A stretch of DNA of 64,000 nt from positions 248,001 to 312,000 of the forward strand of contig CAIQHF010000036.1 of assembly GCA_903871605.1 (NCBI GenBank), read 5' to 3'. The position numbers were made by a program, and so were the translations under genes. Below, piece after piece: positions 55,798 to 64,000 of this stretch. The notes under the pieces are model-generated. The model ran no database searches. It was not told where the DNA came from and saw only the letters and a program-made list of their open reading frames with translations. Source of the stretch: an uncultured Sphingomonadaceae bacterium. Lineage in GTDB: Bacteria > Pseudomonadota > Alphaproteobacteria > Sphingomonadales > Sphingomonadaceae. Positions within the stretch are counted from its first letter, which is position 1. Every line of letters begins with the position of its first letter.

Positions 55798-55824
55798 GGA
55801 ACCGACTGGAAGCGGGGGCGTATT
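55798..55824 (+). promoter_or_regulatory. EcfG-type general-stress promoter upstream of the kai operon
   Basis: GGAAC (55798-55802), 16 nt, then CGTATT (55819-55824). The alphaproteobacterial EcfG (general stress response sigma factor) consensus is GGAAC-N16/17-CGTT, so the -35 is perfect and the -10 matches 3 of 4. It ends 24 nt before the first ATG of the operon, the right distance for a short leader. The match is by eye only. Confidence 0.55.
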
Positions 55825-55848
55825 GCTATCGTACATACGGATGGCGCA

Positions 55849-56010
55849 ATGAAGAAACCGGTTACTTTCAGAATGGATGCCGATCTGCTCGAGCGCGCGC
55901 GGCGCTTGGCTGATGCGGACAACCGATCGCTGACCAACTATATCGAAACCGCTTTGCGGCGGGCGATCGAGCCCGCTGCAGCCGACAGAAACCGGAAAGG
56001 TGATGCGTGA
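55849..56010 (+). CDS. Ribbon-helix-helix (CopG/Arc-like) protein, first gene of the kai operon
   Basis: A 53-aa protein with the RHH layout: a short strand KPVTFRMD, helix 1 ADLLERARRLADADN, and helix 2 SLTNYIETALRRAIE. These proteins are DNA-binding repressors or antitoxins. It has no adjacent toxin; its TGA stop overlaps the GTG start of kaiC (GTGA), which makes it part of the kai unit. It may autoregulate the operon or carry the output to DNA. GGATGG lies upstream of the ATG. Confidence 0.72.
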   Translation: MKKPVTFRMDADLLERARRLADADNRSLTNYIETALRRAIEPAAADRNRKGDA

Positions 56011-57710
56011 ACGGACCTGACATGCGTGCATCGTCGGCGGGCGGGGCTTTGCCCAAGTGCCTGACCGGCATAAGCGGCCTGGATGACGTGACGCTGGGCG
56101 GTCTCCCCGCGGGCCGCCCGACGCTCCTGTGCGGCGCTGCCGGATGCGGCAAGACGCTGTTCGCCATGACGTTCCTCGTCAACGGCGCGACACTGTACGG
56201 CGAGACCGGCGTCTTCATGAGCTTCGAGGAGCGTTCGCATGATCTGATCGAGAACGTCGCGTCGCTTGGCTATGATGTCGAGGCGCTGGTTTCGGACGGC
56301 CGGCTCGCGATCGATCATGTTCGCGTCGAATCCGCCGAAATCGAGGAGAGCGGCGAATATGATCTCGAGGCGCTGTTCGTTCGGCTCGGCTATGCGATCG
56401 ACCGGATCGGCGCCAAGCGCGTCGTGCTCGATACGATCGAGGCGCTCTTCTCGGGTTTCACCGACCAGGCGGTGTTGCGCGCCGAGCTACGCCGGCTGTT
56501 CGGCTGGCTGAAGGACAAGGGCGTCACCGCGATCATCACCGGCGAGCGTGGCGACGGCCAACTGACCCGCTACGGCATCGAGGAATATGTCTCCGACTGC
56601 GTGATCCTGCTCGACAATCGCGTACTCGACCAGGTGACGACGCGCCGTTTGAGGATCGTCAAATATCGCGGCTCGGCGCACGGCACCAACGAATATCCCT
56701 TCCTGATCGACGACCAGGGCATCAGCGTGATGCCGATCACCTCGGCGGGGCTCGAGCACCGCACTTCGTCCGCCGTAGTGCCCACAGGGGTCGCCGGGCT
56801 GGATGCGATGTTCGGCATCGGCGGCTTCTACCGCGGCTCGAGCGTACTGCTCTCCGGGCTTGCGGGCACCGGCAAATCGACGTTCAGCGCAAGCTTCGCC
56901 GATGCGGTCTGCAAGCGCGGCGAGAAATGCCTCTATTTCGCGTTCGAGGAATCGCCCGACCAAATCATCCGCAACATGCGCTCCGCGGGGATCGACCTGC
57001 AGCAACACCGCGACAGCGGACTGCTCCACTTCGAAGCGGCGCGACCGAGCCTCTACGGGCTCGAAATGCACCTCGCGCGGATGAACCGCGACATCGAGGA
57101 TTATGGCCCGGATGCAGTGGTGGTCGATCCGATCTCGGCATTCCGCGGCGTCCAATCCGAAATCCACGCGACGCTGTTGCGACTTGCCGACATTTGCAAG
57201 GCGCGTGGAATCACCGGCATCTTCACGAGCCTGTCGCTGGCGGCAGATCATGTCACCGAATCCGATCGCGGGGTCTCCTCGCTGATGGATAGCTGGATCT
57301 CGCTCACCGACGTCGAGGCGAGCGGCGAACGCAATCGCGTGCTTTACGTGCTCAAGTCGCGCGGAATGAAGCACAGCAACCAGATGCGCGAATATCTGCT
57401 GACCGACCACGGCATCGAACTGATCGAGCCCTATGTCGGGGTGCAGGGCGTGCTGACCGGCGCGGCGCGGCTCGCGCAGGAGGCGGCGGAGCGCGATGCC
57501 GCACTCGAGCGGGCGCAGGCGCGCGAGCGCCGCCGTCGCGATCTGCTGCGCAAGCGCGTCGCGATCGAACGACAGATCGCCGAGATGCAGGCATTGCTGC
57601 AGGCGGAGGAAGAAGAGGCGGCGTTGGTGCGCGCGCATGAGGCCGAACATGAGGGGGTGCTCACCGAGGATCGGGCGGCGATGGCCATCAAGCGTGGAGC
57701 GCCCGCATGA
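56007..57710 (+). CDS. kaiC: KaiC-family ATPase, double RecA domain
   Basis: A 567-aa protein with two RecA/KaiC repeats. Repeat 1 has Walker A GAAGCGKT (43-50), the catalytic Glu pair FEER (Glu74-75) and Walker B RVVLDT. Repeat 2 has GLAGTGKS (284-291), FEES (Glu314-315) and VVVDPIS. A Ser-Ser pair (424-425) sits where cyanobacterial KaiC has its Ser/Thr autophosphorylation sites. The last 85 residues are a charged helix (coiled-coil type). It has a GTG start coupled to the RHH gene and ATGA coupling to kaiB. No kaiA is present. It is expected to be an ATPase and autokinase in stress or timing control. Confidence 0.93.
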   Translation: MNGPDMRASSAGGALPKCLTGISGLDDVTLGGLPAGRPTLLCGAAGCGKTLFAMTFLVNGATLYGETGVFMSFEERSHDLIENVASLGYDVEALVSDGRLAIDHVRVESAEIEESGEYDLEALFVRLGYAIDRIGAKRVVLDTIEALFSGFTDQAVLRAELRRLFGWLKDKGVTAIITGERGDGQLTRYGIEEYVSDCVILLDNRVLDQVTTRRLRIVKYRGSAHGTNEYPFLIDDQGISVMPITSAGLEHRTSSAVVPTGVAGLDAMFGIGGFYRGSSVLLSGLAGTGKSTFSASFADAVCKRGEKCLYFAFEESPDQIIRNMRSAGIDLQQHRDSGLLHFEAARPSLYGLEMHLARMNRDIEDYGPDAVVVDPISAFRGVQSEIHATLLRLADICKARGITGIFTSLSLAADHVTESDRGVSSLMDSWISLTDVEASGERNRVLYVLKSRGMKHSNQMREYLLTDHGIELIEPYVGVQGVLTGAARLAQEAAERDAALERAQARERRRRDLLRKRVAIERQIAEMQALLQAEEEEAALVRAHEAEHEGVLTEDRAAMAIKRGAPA

Positions 57711-58033
57711 CCGAGACACGGATCGCCGAGGATCCCGCCATTCCGGGCCACTATAATCTGCGGCTCTATGTTGCCGGCCAGACCCCCAAGTCGCTCACCG
57801 CGATCGCCAATCTGAAGGCGATCTGCGAAGACCATCTCGCCGGCCGCTATACGATCGAGGTCATCGATCTGATCCAGAATCCGCAGCTCGCCGAAGGTGA
57901 TCAGATCCTCGCCGTACCGACGCTGGTCCGCCGCCTGCCGCCGCCGATCAAGCGCGTGATCGGCAATCTGTCGAATACACACCGCGTGCTCGTCGGGTTG
58001 GATATCCGCCCGCTCGACGACGTGCCTTCATGA
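57707..58033 (+). CDS. kaiB: KaiB-like protein (1)
   Basis: A 108-aa thioredoxin-like KaiB-fold protein: [41 protein letters not shown], and [22 protein letters not shown]. It should bind KaiC's ring and modulate its ATPase and phosphorylation. The start overlaps the kaiC stop (ATGA) and its stop overlaps the next gene (ATGA). Confidence 0.92.
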   Translation: MTETRIAEDPAIPGHYNLRLYVAGQTPKSLTAIANLKAICEDHLAGRYTIEVIDLIQNPQLAEGDQILAVPTLVRRLPPPIKRVIGNLSNTHRVLVGLDIRPLDDVPS

Positions 58034-58344
58034 CGCAATCGGACGGCCCGCTTTATGTGCTTCGGCTTTTCGTCTCCGGCACCACCAGCCGATCTCAGCG
58101 CGCGATCGCCAACGTGCAGCACGTCTGCGAGGAGAGGCTGGCGGGCCGTTACGACCTCCAGGTCGTCGACGTCTATCAAGATCCCGAGGCGACGAGAGAC
58201 CTCCAGGTCGTCGCCACGCCGACGCTCGTGAAGCTCGAACCCGGGCCGATGCGCCGGATCGTCGGCGATCTTTCCAATCGCTCGAAGTTGCTTGTCGGGC
58301 TCGAACTACCGGAAAACGCCGGCAAGCGCGGAGCGGCATCGTGA
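58030..58344 (+). CDS. kaiB: KaiB-like protein (2)
   Basis: A second, divergent KaiB-fold protein of 104 aa: [43 protein letters not shown], and [23 protein letters not shown]. It is shorter than the first copy and differs in the loop before the KaiC-facing segment. Two KaiB-fold proteins in tandem suggest different partners, for example one for KaiC and one for the histidine kinase, as SasA carries a KaiB-like domain. Both ends overlap neighbours by 4 nt. Confidence 0.9.
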   Translation: MTQSDGPLYVLRLFVSGTTSRSQRAIANVQHVCEERLAGRYDLQVVDVYQDPEATRDLQVVATPTLVKLEPGPMRRIVGDLSNRSKLLVGLELPENAGKRGAAS

Positions 58345-60374
58345 CCGCGCCGATCGACGCCATGCGCGCGCGGATAGAGCAGCTCGAGCAGCAGCTTCGC
58401 GAGGCCAACGAGACGCTTGACGCGATCCGCAACGGCGAGGTCGATGCGGTCGTCGTCGGCGGCCCCGAGGGTCAGATCGTCTATACGCTCGAAAATGCGG
58501 ACCGGCTCTATCGGGTGCTCGTCGAGCAGATGAAGGAGGGCGCGGTCACGCTCGGCGGCGACGGCATGATCCTCTATTGCAACAACAGCTTCGCGACGCT
58601 GATCGGTCGTCGTTTCGAGGATGTCGTCGGCTCGAGCCTGTTGGATCATGTCGCCGATCAGGCGATGGTCGAGCGGATGCTCGCCGCGCCGGATGCGATC
58701 GATGCGGCGGAGGTGACGCTCAAGGGTGTCGCTGCGCGCACGATTCCGGTCAACATGTCGATCGTCGAGCTGAACGTCGAAGCCGGAGCGCCGCGGATGC
58801 TCTGCGCGATCGCGACCGATCTGAGCCACAATTATGCGCGTGCGAGAGAGGTCGCCGAGGCGAATGCGCGGCTGGCAAGCGAGGTACAGCAACGCTCTCG
58901 TGCGGAGGAGAGCCTCGCGATCGCGCTCGATGCCGCCGACATGGCCAGCTGGGAGCTTTCCGGGGGCACCGAGATGACGACGTCGTGGGGCTTCGCGGTC
59001 GGCGTCGAGCAATTTGTCGAGGACGACCGGGCCGCGGTCGCATCGGCACTCGATCGGGCGCGGCACAGCGGCGCGCTCGAGTTTGAAAAGCGCATCGTGC
59101 GACCGACCGACGGTGCGCTGCGCTGGATCTACGTCAAAGGCCGGGGGCTGGCCGGACCCACGGGGCGCGACCGTCTCGCAGGCATCATGCTCGATGTCAC
59201 CGAGCGGCGGCTCGTCGACGAACAGCTCCGCCAGGCCCAGAAAATGGAGGCGGTGGGCCAGCTGACCGGTGGCATCGCACATGATTTCAACAATCTGCTG
59301 ATGATCATCGGCGGAAGCCTCGAAATCGTCGCGCGGCGCACGACGCTCGACGAACGCGGCCGCAAGCTGATCGACGCGGCGCAGATCGGCGTCGCGCGCG
59401 GCGCCAAGCTCAACCAGCAACTACTCGCCTTTGCGCGCCGCCAGGATATGCGCGTCGAGACGGTATGCATCAACAATCTGCTCCCGGACTTCGAGACGCT
59501 GCTCGACCGTGCTCTGGGGGAAGCCGTTCGCGTCCGGATCGAGCGCGGCCAGGATCTATGGCATTGCAGCACCGATCCGCATCAGCTCGAGACCGCGATC
59601 CTCAATCTCGCCATCAACGCGCGCGACGCGATGGAGAATGGAGGCGCGCTGACCTTGGTTACGGGCAATGTCGTCGTTGCGGGCGAATTCGCCCGGCGCT
59701 GGGATGCGACGCCGGGCGATTATGTCGTGACGTCGGTCACCGACACCGGATCCGGCATTGCGCCCGAGATCGTCGCCCGCGTGTTCGAGCCGTTTTTCAC
59801 CACCAAGGGTGTCGGGCGCGGTACCGGCCTGGGATTGAGCCAGGTCTACGGATTCGCCAGGCAATCGAGCGGGTTCGTTTCCATCGAGAGCAAGGCCGGG
59901 GTCGGCACGACGGTGAGCATTCACCTGCCGCGCGTCGTCGCGCCGGCCGCGGCCCCGCCCGCCGCTCGCATAGCGCCCGAGATCGAGCGTGCGCATGGTA
60001 AGATACTCGTCGTCGAGGACGACGGCGAGGTTCGCGCGGCAACCAGCGCGATGATCGAGGAACTGGGCTATACCGTCACCCCGGCCGCACAGGGTGCGCG
60101 CGCGCTCGAACTGTTGGTGGACGACGACACGATCGACATCGTCTTCACCGACGTGATCATGGCGACGGGCATGTCGGGGATCGAACTCGCGCGCGAGGTC
60201 CGCCGCCGCCGGCCCGATCTGCCCGTGCTGCTGACCTCGGGCTACACCGCGCAGCATCTGCTGCCCTCGACGGCCGGCGAGGATTTTCCGCTGCTGCGCA
60301 AGCCCTATACGATGGCCGACCTAGCGAAAGCGCTGCGTGCAGCGATGGAAGGGGTCGGCGAAACGCATCTCTGA
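58341..60374 (+). CDS. PAS-type hybrid histidine kinase with receiver domain
   Basis: A 677-aa soluble hybrid kinase: an N-terminal coiled coil (1-60), two PAS-type modules (about 60-165 and 190-290), HisKA with GGIAHDFNN (phospho-His314), a HATPase with NLAINARDAM, DTGSGI, FEPFFTTK and GTGLGLS, and a C-terminal receiver (ED at 559-560, phospho-Asp604 in FTDVIM, Lys654 in LRKPY). No transmembrane helix is seen, so it senses an internal signal. It has a GTG start overlapping the stop of the second kaiB. It is probably the output kinase of the KaiC system; its cognate response partner is not in the window. Confidence 0.93.
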   Translation: MTAPIDAMRARIEQLEQQLREANETLDAIRNGEVDAVVVGGPEGQIVYTLENADRLYRVLVEQMKEGAVTLGGDGMILYCNNSFATLIGRRFEDVVGSSLLDHVADQAMVERMLAAPDAIDAAEVTLKGVAARTIPVNMSIVELNVEAGAPRMLCAIATDLSHNYARAREVAEANARLASEVQQRSRAEESLAIALDAADMASWELSGGTEMTTSWGFAVGVEQFVEDDRAAVASALDRARHSGALEFEKRIVRPTDGALRWIYVKGRGLAGPTGRDRLAGIMLDVTERRLVDEQLRQAQKMEAVGQLTGGIAHDFNNLLMIIGGSLEIVARRTTLDERGRKLIDAAQIGVARGAKLNQQLLAFARRQDMRVETVCINNLLPDFETLLDRALGEAVRVRIERGQDLWHCSTDPHQLETAILNLAINARDAMENGGALTLVTGNVVVAGEFARRWDATPGDYVVTSVTDTGSGIAPEIVARVFEPFFTTKGVGRGTGLGLSQVYGFARQSSGFVSIESKAGVGTTVSIHLPRVVAPAAAPPAARIAPEIERAHGKILVVEDDGEVRAATSAMIEELGYTVTPAAQGARALELLVDDDTIDIVFTDVIMATGMSGIELAREVRRRRPDLPVLLTSGYTAQHLLPSTAGEDFPLLRKPYTMADLAKALRAAMEGVGETHL

Positions 60375-60451
60375 CGGTATCGGCAAGCCGCTGACCCTCC
60401 GTGCGATCCGCGACCGCGACGCCGTGACGCTCGATATGCTACGCTGCCGCT

Positions 60452-62071
60452 ATGTCGCCGCTTCGCCCGATCGCCGATCTCGACACGCACGAGGTCATCA
60501 ACCAACCGCCGCCCTTCGAGGACGTCGACCTCTTCGCCACCGATCGCGCCTTGGCGGACGGTGTCGCCAAGGCGGGCGGCGCCGGGCACGCCGCGCGGCT
60601 CGGCATGATCGGCCGGCGTTCCGGCTCGGCCGAGGTGATCGGCTGGGGCGTGGAGGCCAATCTCCACCCGCCCGAACTCGACACGCACGACCGCTGGGGG
60701 CGGCGGATCGACGAGGTCCGCTTCCACCCGGCGTATCACCGGCTGATGGCGCTGGGGCTCGAGGCGGGGTTCGCGAGCGTTGCCTGGGACGGCACCGCCG
60801 CAGGTCAGGTCGCCCACGCGGCGACGCTGTTCCTCACCGGCCAGCCCGACGCGGGCACGAGCTGCCCGATGACGATGACCTATGCCGCGGTTCCGGCGCT
60901 CGCGACAGAGCCGGCGGTGCGCGATGCATGGGTCCCGCGGATCCTCGCTGCGCGCTACGATCCCGCGGTGCGGCCGGCGACCGAGAAGACGGGCGTGACG
61001 ATCGGCATGGCGATGACCGAGAAGCAGGGCGGCTCCGACGTCCGCGCCAATGCGACCCGCGCCGAGCCGGTCGCCGACGCGGCGGGCTGGTATCGGCTGA
61101 CGGGGCATAAATGGTTTTGCTCGGCGCCGATGTGCGACGCCTTCCTGACACTGGCCTATGCGCCGGGTGGCCTGACCTGCTTCCTGCTGCCGCGCTGGCT
61201 GCCCGACGGCGCGCGCAATGCGGGCTTTCGTGTCGTCCGCCTGAAGGACAAGCTCGGCGATCGCTCCAACGCGTCCTCCGAGGTCGAATATCATGGTGCG
61301 CTCGCGCAGCGGATCGGGGAGGAGGGGCGCGGCGTCGCGACGATCATCCGGATGGTCCAGCATACCCGGCTCGATTGCGTCGTCGGATCGGCTAGCCAGA
61401 TGCGCGCCGCCCTAGCACAGGCGCTGTGGCATGCGGCCCACCGCTCGGCCTTCCAGAAGCGGTTGATCGATCAGCCCGCCATGGCGGCGGTGCTCGCCGA
61501 TCTCGCGATCGAAAGCGCGGCGGCGACCGCGCTTTCGCTGCGGATCGCGCAGGCGTTCGACGACGACGATCCGCTGACCCGCCTGCTCACGCCGATCGCC
61601 AAATATTGGGTGTGCAAGCGCGCGCCCGGAATGGTCGGCGAGGCGATGGAGTGCCATGGCGGCGCGGGCTATGTCGAAAGCGGGCCGATGCCGCGGCTGT
61701 TCCGCCAGTCGCCGCTCAACGCGATCTGGGAGGGATCGGGCAACGTCATCGCGCTCGATCTCCTGCGTGGGATCGCGCGCGAGCCCGAGGGCGTCGCTGC
61801 GCTGCGCGATTGGCTCGCGGCAGCACGCGGACGCGACACGCGCTACGACAGGTGGGAGGAGACGATCGACTTCTCAGTCGGCGAGGCGGGGGCGCGGCTA
61901 TTGGCCGAGCGCCTTGCGCTGGCGTGCCAGGCGGCGGTGCTGCTGAGGTGGGACGATCCGCTGGCCGAGGCCTTCTGTGCGCTGCGCCTGGCGCCGCGCG
62001 GATCGGCTTATGGCGCGTTTGATGGAGACGTGTATACGCGGGCGATCATCGCACGCGCCACGCCGGCCTGA
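60452..62071 (+). CDS. aidB: AidB-like acyl-CoA dehydrogenase
   Basis: A 539-aa protein of the AidB branch of acyl-CoA dehydrogenases: VINQPPPFEDVDLF at the start, AMTEKQGGSDVRANATRAE, GHKWFCSAPMCDAFL, MVQHTRLDCVVGSAS, ECHGGAGYVESGPMPRLFRQSPLNAIWEGSGNV. E. coli AidB (541 aa) belongs to the adaptive response to alkylation and binds DNA. The length and all diagnostic segments match. Stands alone behind the kai operon. Function in this organism (alkylation defence or acyl-CoA oxidation) is inferred. Confidence 0.87.
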   Translation: MSPLRPIADLDTHEVINQPPPFEDVDLFATDRALADGVAKAGGAGHAARLGMIGRRSGSAEVIGWGVEANLHPPELDTHDRWGRRIDEVRFHPAYHRLMALGLEAGFASVAWDGTAAGQVAHAATLFLTGQPDAGTSCPMTMTYAAVPALATEPAVRDAWVPRILAARYDPAVRPATEKTGVTIGMAMTEKQGGSDVRANATRAEPVADAAGWYRLTGHKWFCSAPMCDAFLTLAYAPGGLTCFLLPRWLPDGARNAGFRVVRLKDKLGDRSNASSEVEYHGALAQRIGEEGRGVATIIRMVQHTRLDCVVGSASQMRAALAQALWHAAHRSAFQKRLIDQPAMAAVLADLAIESAAATALSLRIAQAFDDDDPLTRLLTPIAKYWVCKRAPGMVGEAMECHGGAGYVESGPMPRLFRQSPLNAIWEGSGNVIALDLLRGIAREPEGVAALRDWLAAARGRDTRYDRWEETIDFSVGEAGARLLAERLALACQAAVLLRWDDPLAEAFCALRLAPRGSAYGAFDGDVYTRAIIARATPA

Positions 62072-62090
62072 CCGGAAAACCCCGGCAGGC
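62066..62090. terminator. Hairpin at the AidB-like gene end
   Basis: GCCTG-A-CCGG pairs with CCGGCAGGC around an AAAACC loop (one bulged A). It overlaps the stop codon and lies between convergent genes. No U-tract follows. Confidence 0.4.
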
Positions 62091-62103
62091 AGGCATGGTC
62101 TGC

Positions 62104-62725
62104 TCAATGCGCGCTGATCGTCATCACGCCGTCTTCGATCACGATCCGGCCGAGACGTGAGATTTCGGTCTGGCCGAGCAGCGTGTAGGGGATGCCCGCC
62201 TGACCGATCACAGCGCGAAATCCGCCCAGTTGCTGGCCGCCGACGTTCATCGATCGGACGCGGGTGACGTTGAGCTGCGTGTAGCCGCCGATCCCCGCCA
62301 TCGTTTCGGAGTGCGTGATGTCACGGTCTGCGCCCGTCTGGCGGGCGTCCTCCACCGACAGGATCGTGCATTGCGCACCCGTATCGATGATCGCCCGCAC
62401 GACCACGCCGTTCATCAGCACGTTCGCGACGAACGAGCCATTCTGGTCGCGACGGATGTGCATCGTCTGTGACGCATCTTCGGGTAAGCCTTCCACAGCC
62501 AGGCTCGCGGCGACCTGCTGCCGCTGCGCGGCGGATGTCCGGCCGAACGTGCGATCGGACAGACTCGGGGGGGGTAGGGACGAACGCCTCCAGCGGGACA
62601 TAGGCATTGCTGCCGACGAACAATAAGGCCAGCAGCGAGATACGCGCGGCACGCCCCAACTTGCCGACGGGCAACCGGTCGCCGATCCGCACTTGCGGAG
62701 ACTCGCCCGGCTTGGCGATATTCAT
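62104..62725 (-). pseudogene. Retropepsin-like membrane-anchored aspartic protease, frameshifted in a G8/C8 run
   Basis: Two overlapping frames make one gene. From the ATG at 62725 (GGAAG upstream): MNIAKPGESPQVRIGD, then a membrane anchor ARISLLALLFVGSNAYV and PLEAFVPTPP. The frame then fails in an eight-base C run (G8 on the plus strand, 62567-62574). After a one-base shift the other frame continues SLSDRTFGRTSAAQRQQ... with the protease core MNGVVVRAIIDTGAQCTILS (catalytic DTG) and LLGQTEISRLGRI. With seven bases in the run the product would be 206 aa, a usual length for the clan AA (TIGR02281) family. An alternative start at 62767 adds 14 residues. Confidence 0.78.
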
Positions 62726-62767
62726 GGTTCTACTTCCGGCAATTGCCGTATAGTGGCGCTCATTCAT

Positions 62768-63200
62768 CGACGTTATCCTTGGTTTTTGTCGAATAAAGGG
62801 CACTACCATCTCTGCTGAATGGCCGGGTTACCGATATGCGAGCGAAGCAAATGCTTCAAAAAACACAACATATCTTTAGTAAAAACGTTCCTCATTAATG
62901 AACGGGATTCGGTAAACTTGCTCCATGTTATCTAGATAACTGGAATTGCGTAGAATTTTTCGATCGCTATAATTTGACAGTATATGGCAAATAAAGCGCT
63001 TTTTCAGCTAGAAGCGAGGTAATTCTGCGCCGACTGGGATCGCAACGTAGAAGGCCCGGCCCACGGTTACGGCCGACGACAACCTAGATCGCGACGACGC
63101 GCTGCTCGCCCGTGGCGGGAGGCCCGGCAGGCGCCGGCGGACCGAAACGGATCCGGCTCTCACACATCGCGATCGGACGGATCGGTTGGGACGCGACCGC
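62768..63200. other. Gene-free, partly AT-rich stretch
   Basis: A 433-nt gap between the protease gene and the permease gene. About 62750-63010 is much richer in A+T than anything else in the window, with repeated TTTAGTAAAA and TTATCTAGATAAC-like elements; 63011-63200 returns to high GC. TTATCTAGATAA (62927-62938) is a 12-bp palindrome. No gene-like frame with a ribosome-binding site was found. Confidence 0.5.
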
Positions 63201-64000
63201 TCAGCGCGCGGTCGTCGCCGCTTTTCCCCGCATCGTCGCGTAATAGAGCGGGCCGACCACGACCAGGCCCGCAATCCACGAGAGGTCGGCGCCGCCTAGC
63301 AGGCCGACCATCGGCCCCGAATAGAGCCCGTTCGATACAAACGGCAGTTGCACGAGAATTCCGATCGCGTAGCAGATCAGCGCCGGGAGATTGAAATGTC
63401 CATAGATCCCGCCGTCGGATCTGAAGAAGGACGGGACGTCGTAATAGCCGTGCCGGATAAGATAATAGTCGACCAGGTTGATCGCGGTCCACGGCACCAT
63501 GACGTAGAGCAGCAGCAGCAGGAAGTTCGCGTAGCTTTCCATGAAATGTGGCCCGGCGAACAATGCCATCACGACCGCGACCAGCGCGAGCGCGATGGAA
63601 AGCGACGCGCGCGCGCGCGACCGCGGCTGCCAGGCCGGCACGAAGGTCTGGACGATCGCGATCGTCGACAGCACCGCGCAATACAGGCTGATCGCGCTCG
63701 CCGCGGCGATGCTCAGTGTCAGAGCCGGGATCGCGAAATCGGCGAACCAGCCGGTCGCCGCAACGAGGCTCTCCGATATGTCGAGATGCGGAAACCGGCT
63801 CCCTAGCAGCGCGCCGAGCGCCATCGGAGCGATCGAACCGAGCGCGCATCCCCAATAGCTCGCCCAGAACGCCGATCGCGTGCCCGTCTCGCGGGGCAGA
63901 TAGCGGGAATAGTCGGAGACATAAGGCGCATAGGCGACCTGCCACAGCACCGAGGTCGAGATCGCACCGAGAAGCGCCCCCCACGCGAGCGGTGGTGCCG
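63201..64000 (-). CDS. NCS1-family purine/cytosine permease-like transporter (N-terminus cut by window edge)
   Basis: The C-terminal about 266 residues of a multi-pass permease, open to the window end. QVAYAPYVSDYSRYLP matches the NCS1 signature of the cytosine/purine/hydantoin transporters. After it come about seven to eight hydrophobic helices, a charged loop (AWQPRSRARASL) and VDYYLIRHGYYDVPSFF. It should import a nucleobase-like compound with Na+ or H+. The start lies beyond 64000. Confidence 0.88.
   Translation of the reverse strand, partial: APPLAWGALLGAISTSVLWQVAYAPYVSDYSRYLPRETGTRSAFWASYWGCALGSIAPMALGALLGSRFPHLDISESLVAATGWFADFAIPALTLSIAAASAISLYCAVLSTIAIVQTFVPAWQPRSRARASLSIALALVAVVMALFAGPHFMESYANFLLLLLYVMVPWTAINLVDYYLIRHGYYDVPSFFRSDGGIYGHFNLPALICYAIGILVQLPFVSNGLYSGPMVGLLGGADLSWIAGLVVVGPLYYATMRGKAATTAR

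Noticed and set aside
55849-56010. Toxin-antitoxin reading of the RHH gene
   Set aside because: No toxin-like gene adjoins it; the downstream coupled gene is kaiC.

Overview
The window reads as chromosome of a high-GC alphaproteobacterium, most likely a sphingomonad (Sphingomonadales). The signs are the codon use, a TonB-dependent receptor and a GDSL autotransporter typical of that order, an EcfG-type promoter, and dense clusters of aromatic or cyclic-compound catabolism genes. The genus cannot be fixed from sequence alone. No rRNA, tRNA, CRISPR array, integrase or insertion sequence was seen.

From 1 to about 43 kb is a large mosaic catabolic region built as many short, often divergent units. 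Left part (1-24 kb): two paralogous thiamine-diphosphate (ThDP) enzymes, an aldehyde dehydrogenase, a Baeyer-Villiger-type monooxygenase, two Rieske oxygenases, an acyl-CoA ligase with a MaoC-like dehydratase and an SDR, a UGSC-family pair, two CMD-family proteins, SnoaL-like and ABM-like small proteins, an ACMSD-type amidohydrolase and an enoyl-CoA hydratase-like protein. Local control comes from two IclR and one LysR regulator. Middle part (24-35 kb): a leftward unit of two family III CoA-transferases, a second acyl-CoA ligase, a small Cys protein and a YtcJ-like amidohydrolase, then an SDR, an MFS exporter-like protein, a GMC oxidoreductase and an MDR oxidoreductase. Right part (35-43 kb): MarR and thiolase facing left, and ferredoxin, SDR, SDR, enoyl-CoA hydratase, thiolase and NMO-like protein facing right. 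A coherent model is ring hydroxylation or Baeyer-Villiger oxygenation, aldehyde or acid release, CoA activation (ligases and CoA-transferases) and beta-oxidation-like cleavage. The substrate cannot be read from sequence.

From 42.5 to 54.8 kb are a COG2509-like flavoprotein, a class I glutamine-amidotransferase-fold hydrolase, a serine acetyltransferase-like enzyme, a surface GDSL esterase autotransporter, an SMP-30-like lactonase, an SDR, a cupin gene that seems frameshifted, a TonB-dependent receptor, and an alpha/beta hydrolase gene interrupted by an early amber codon.

From 55.8 to 60.4 kb is a tightly coupled operon: ribbon-helix-helix protein, KaiC, KaiB, KaiB and hybrid histidine kinase. 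All junctions are 4-nt stop/start overlaps, and a GGAAC-N16-CGTATT element that resembles an EcfG general-stress promoter lies just upstream. This is a KaiBC timing or stress-signalling module without kaiA. It is the most system-like element in the window.

From 60.4 to 64 kb are an AidB-like acyl-CoA dehydrogenase, a retropepsin-like membrane protease gene broken in a homopolymer, an AT-rich gene-free islet, and an NCS1-type permease running off the right edge.
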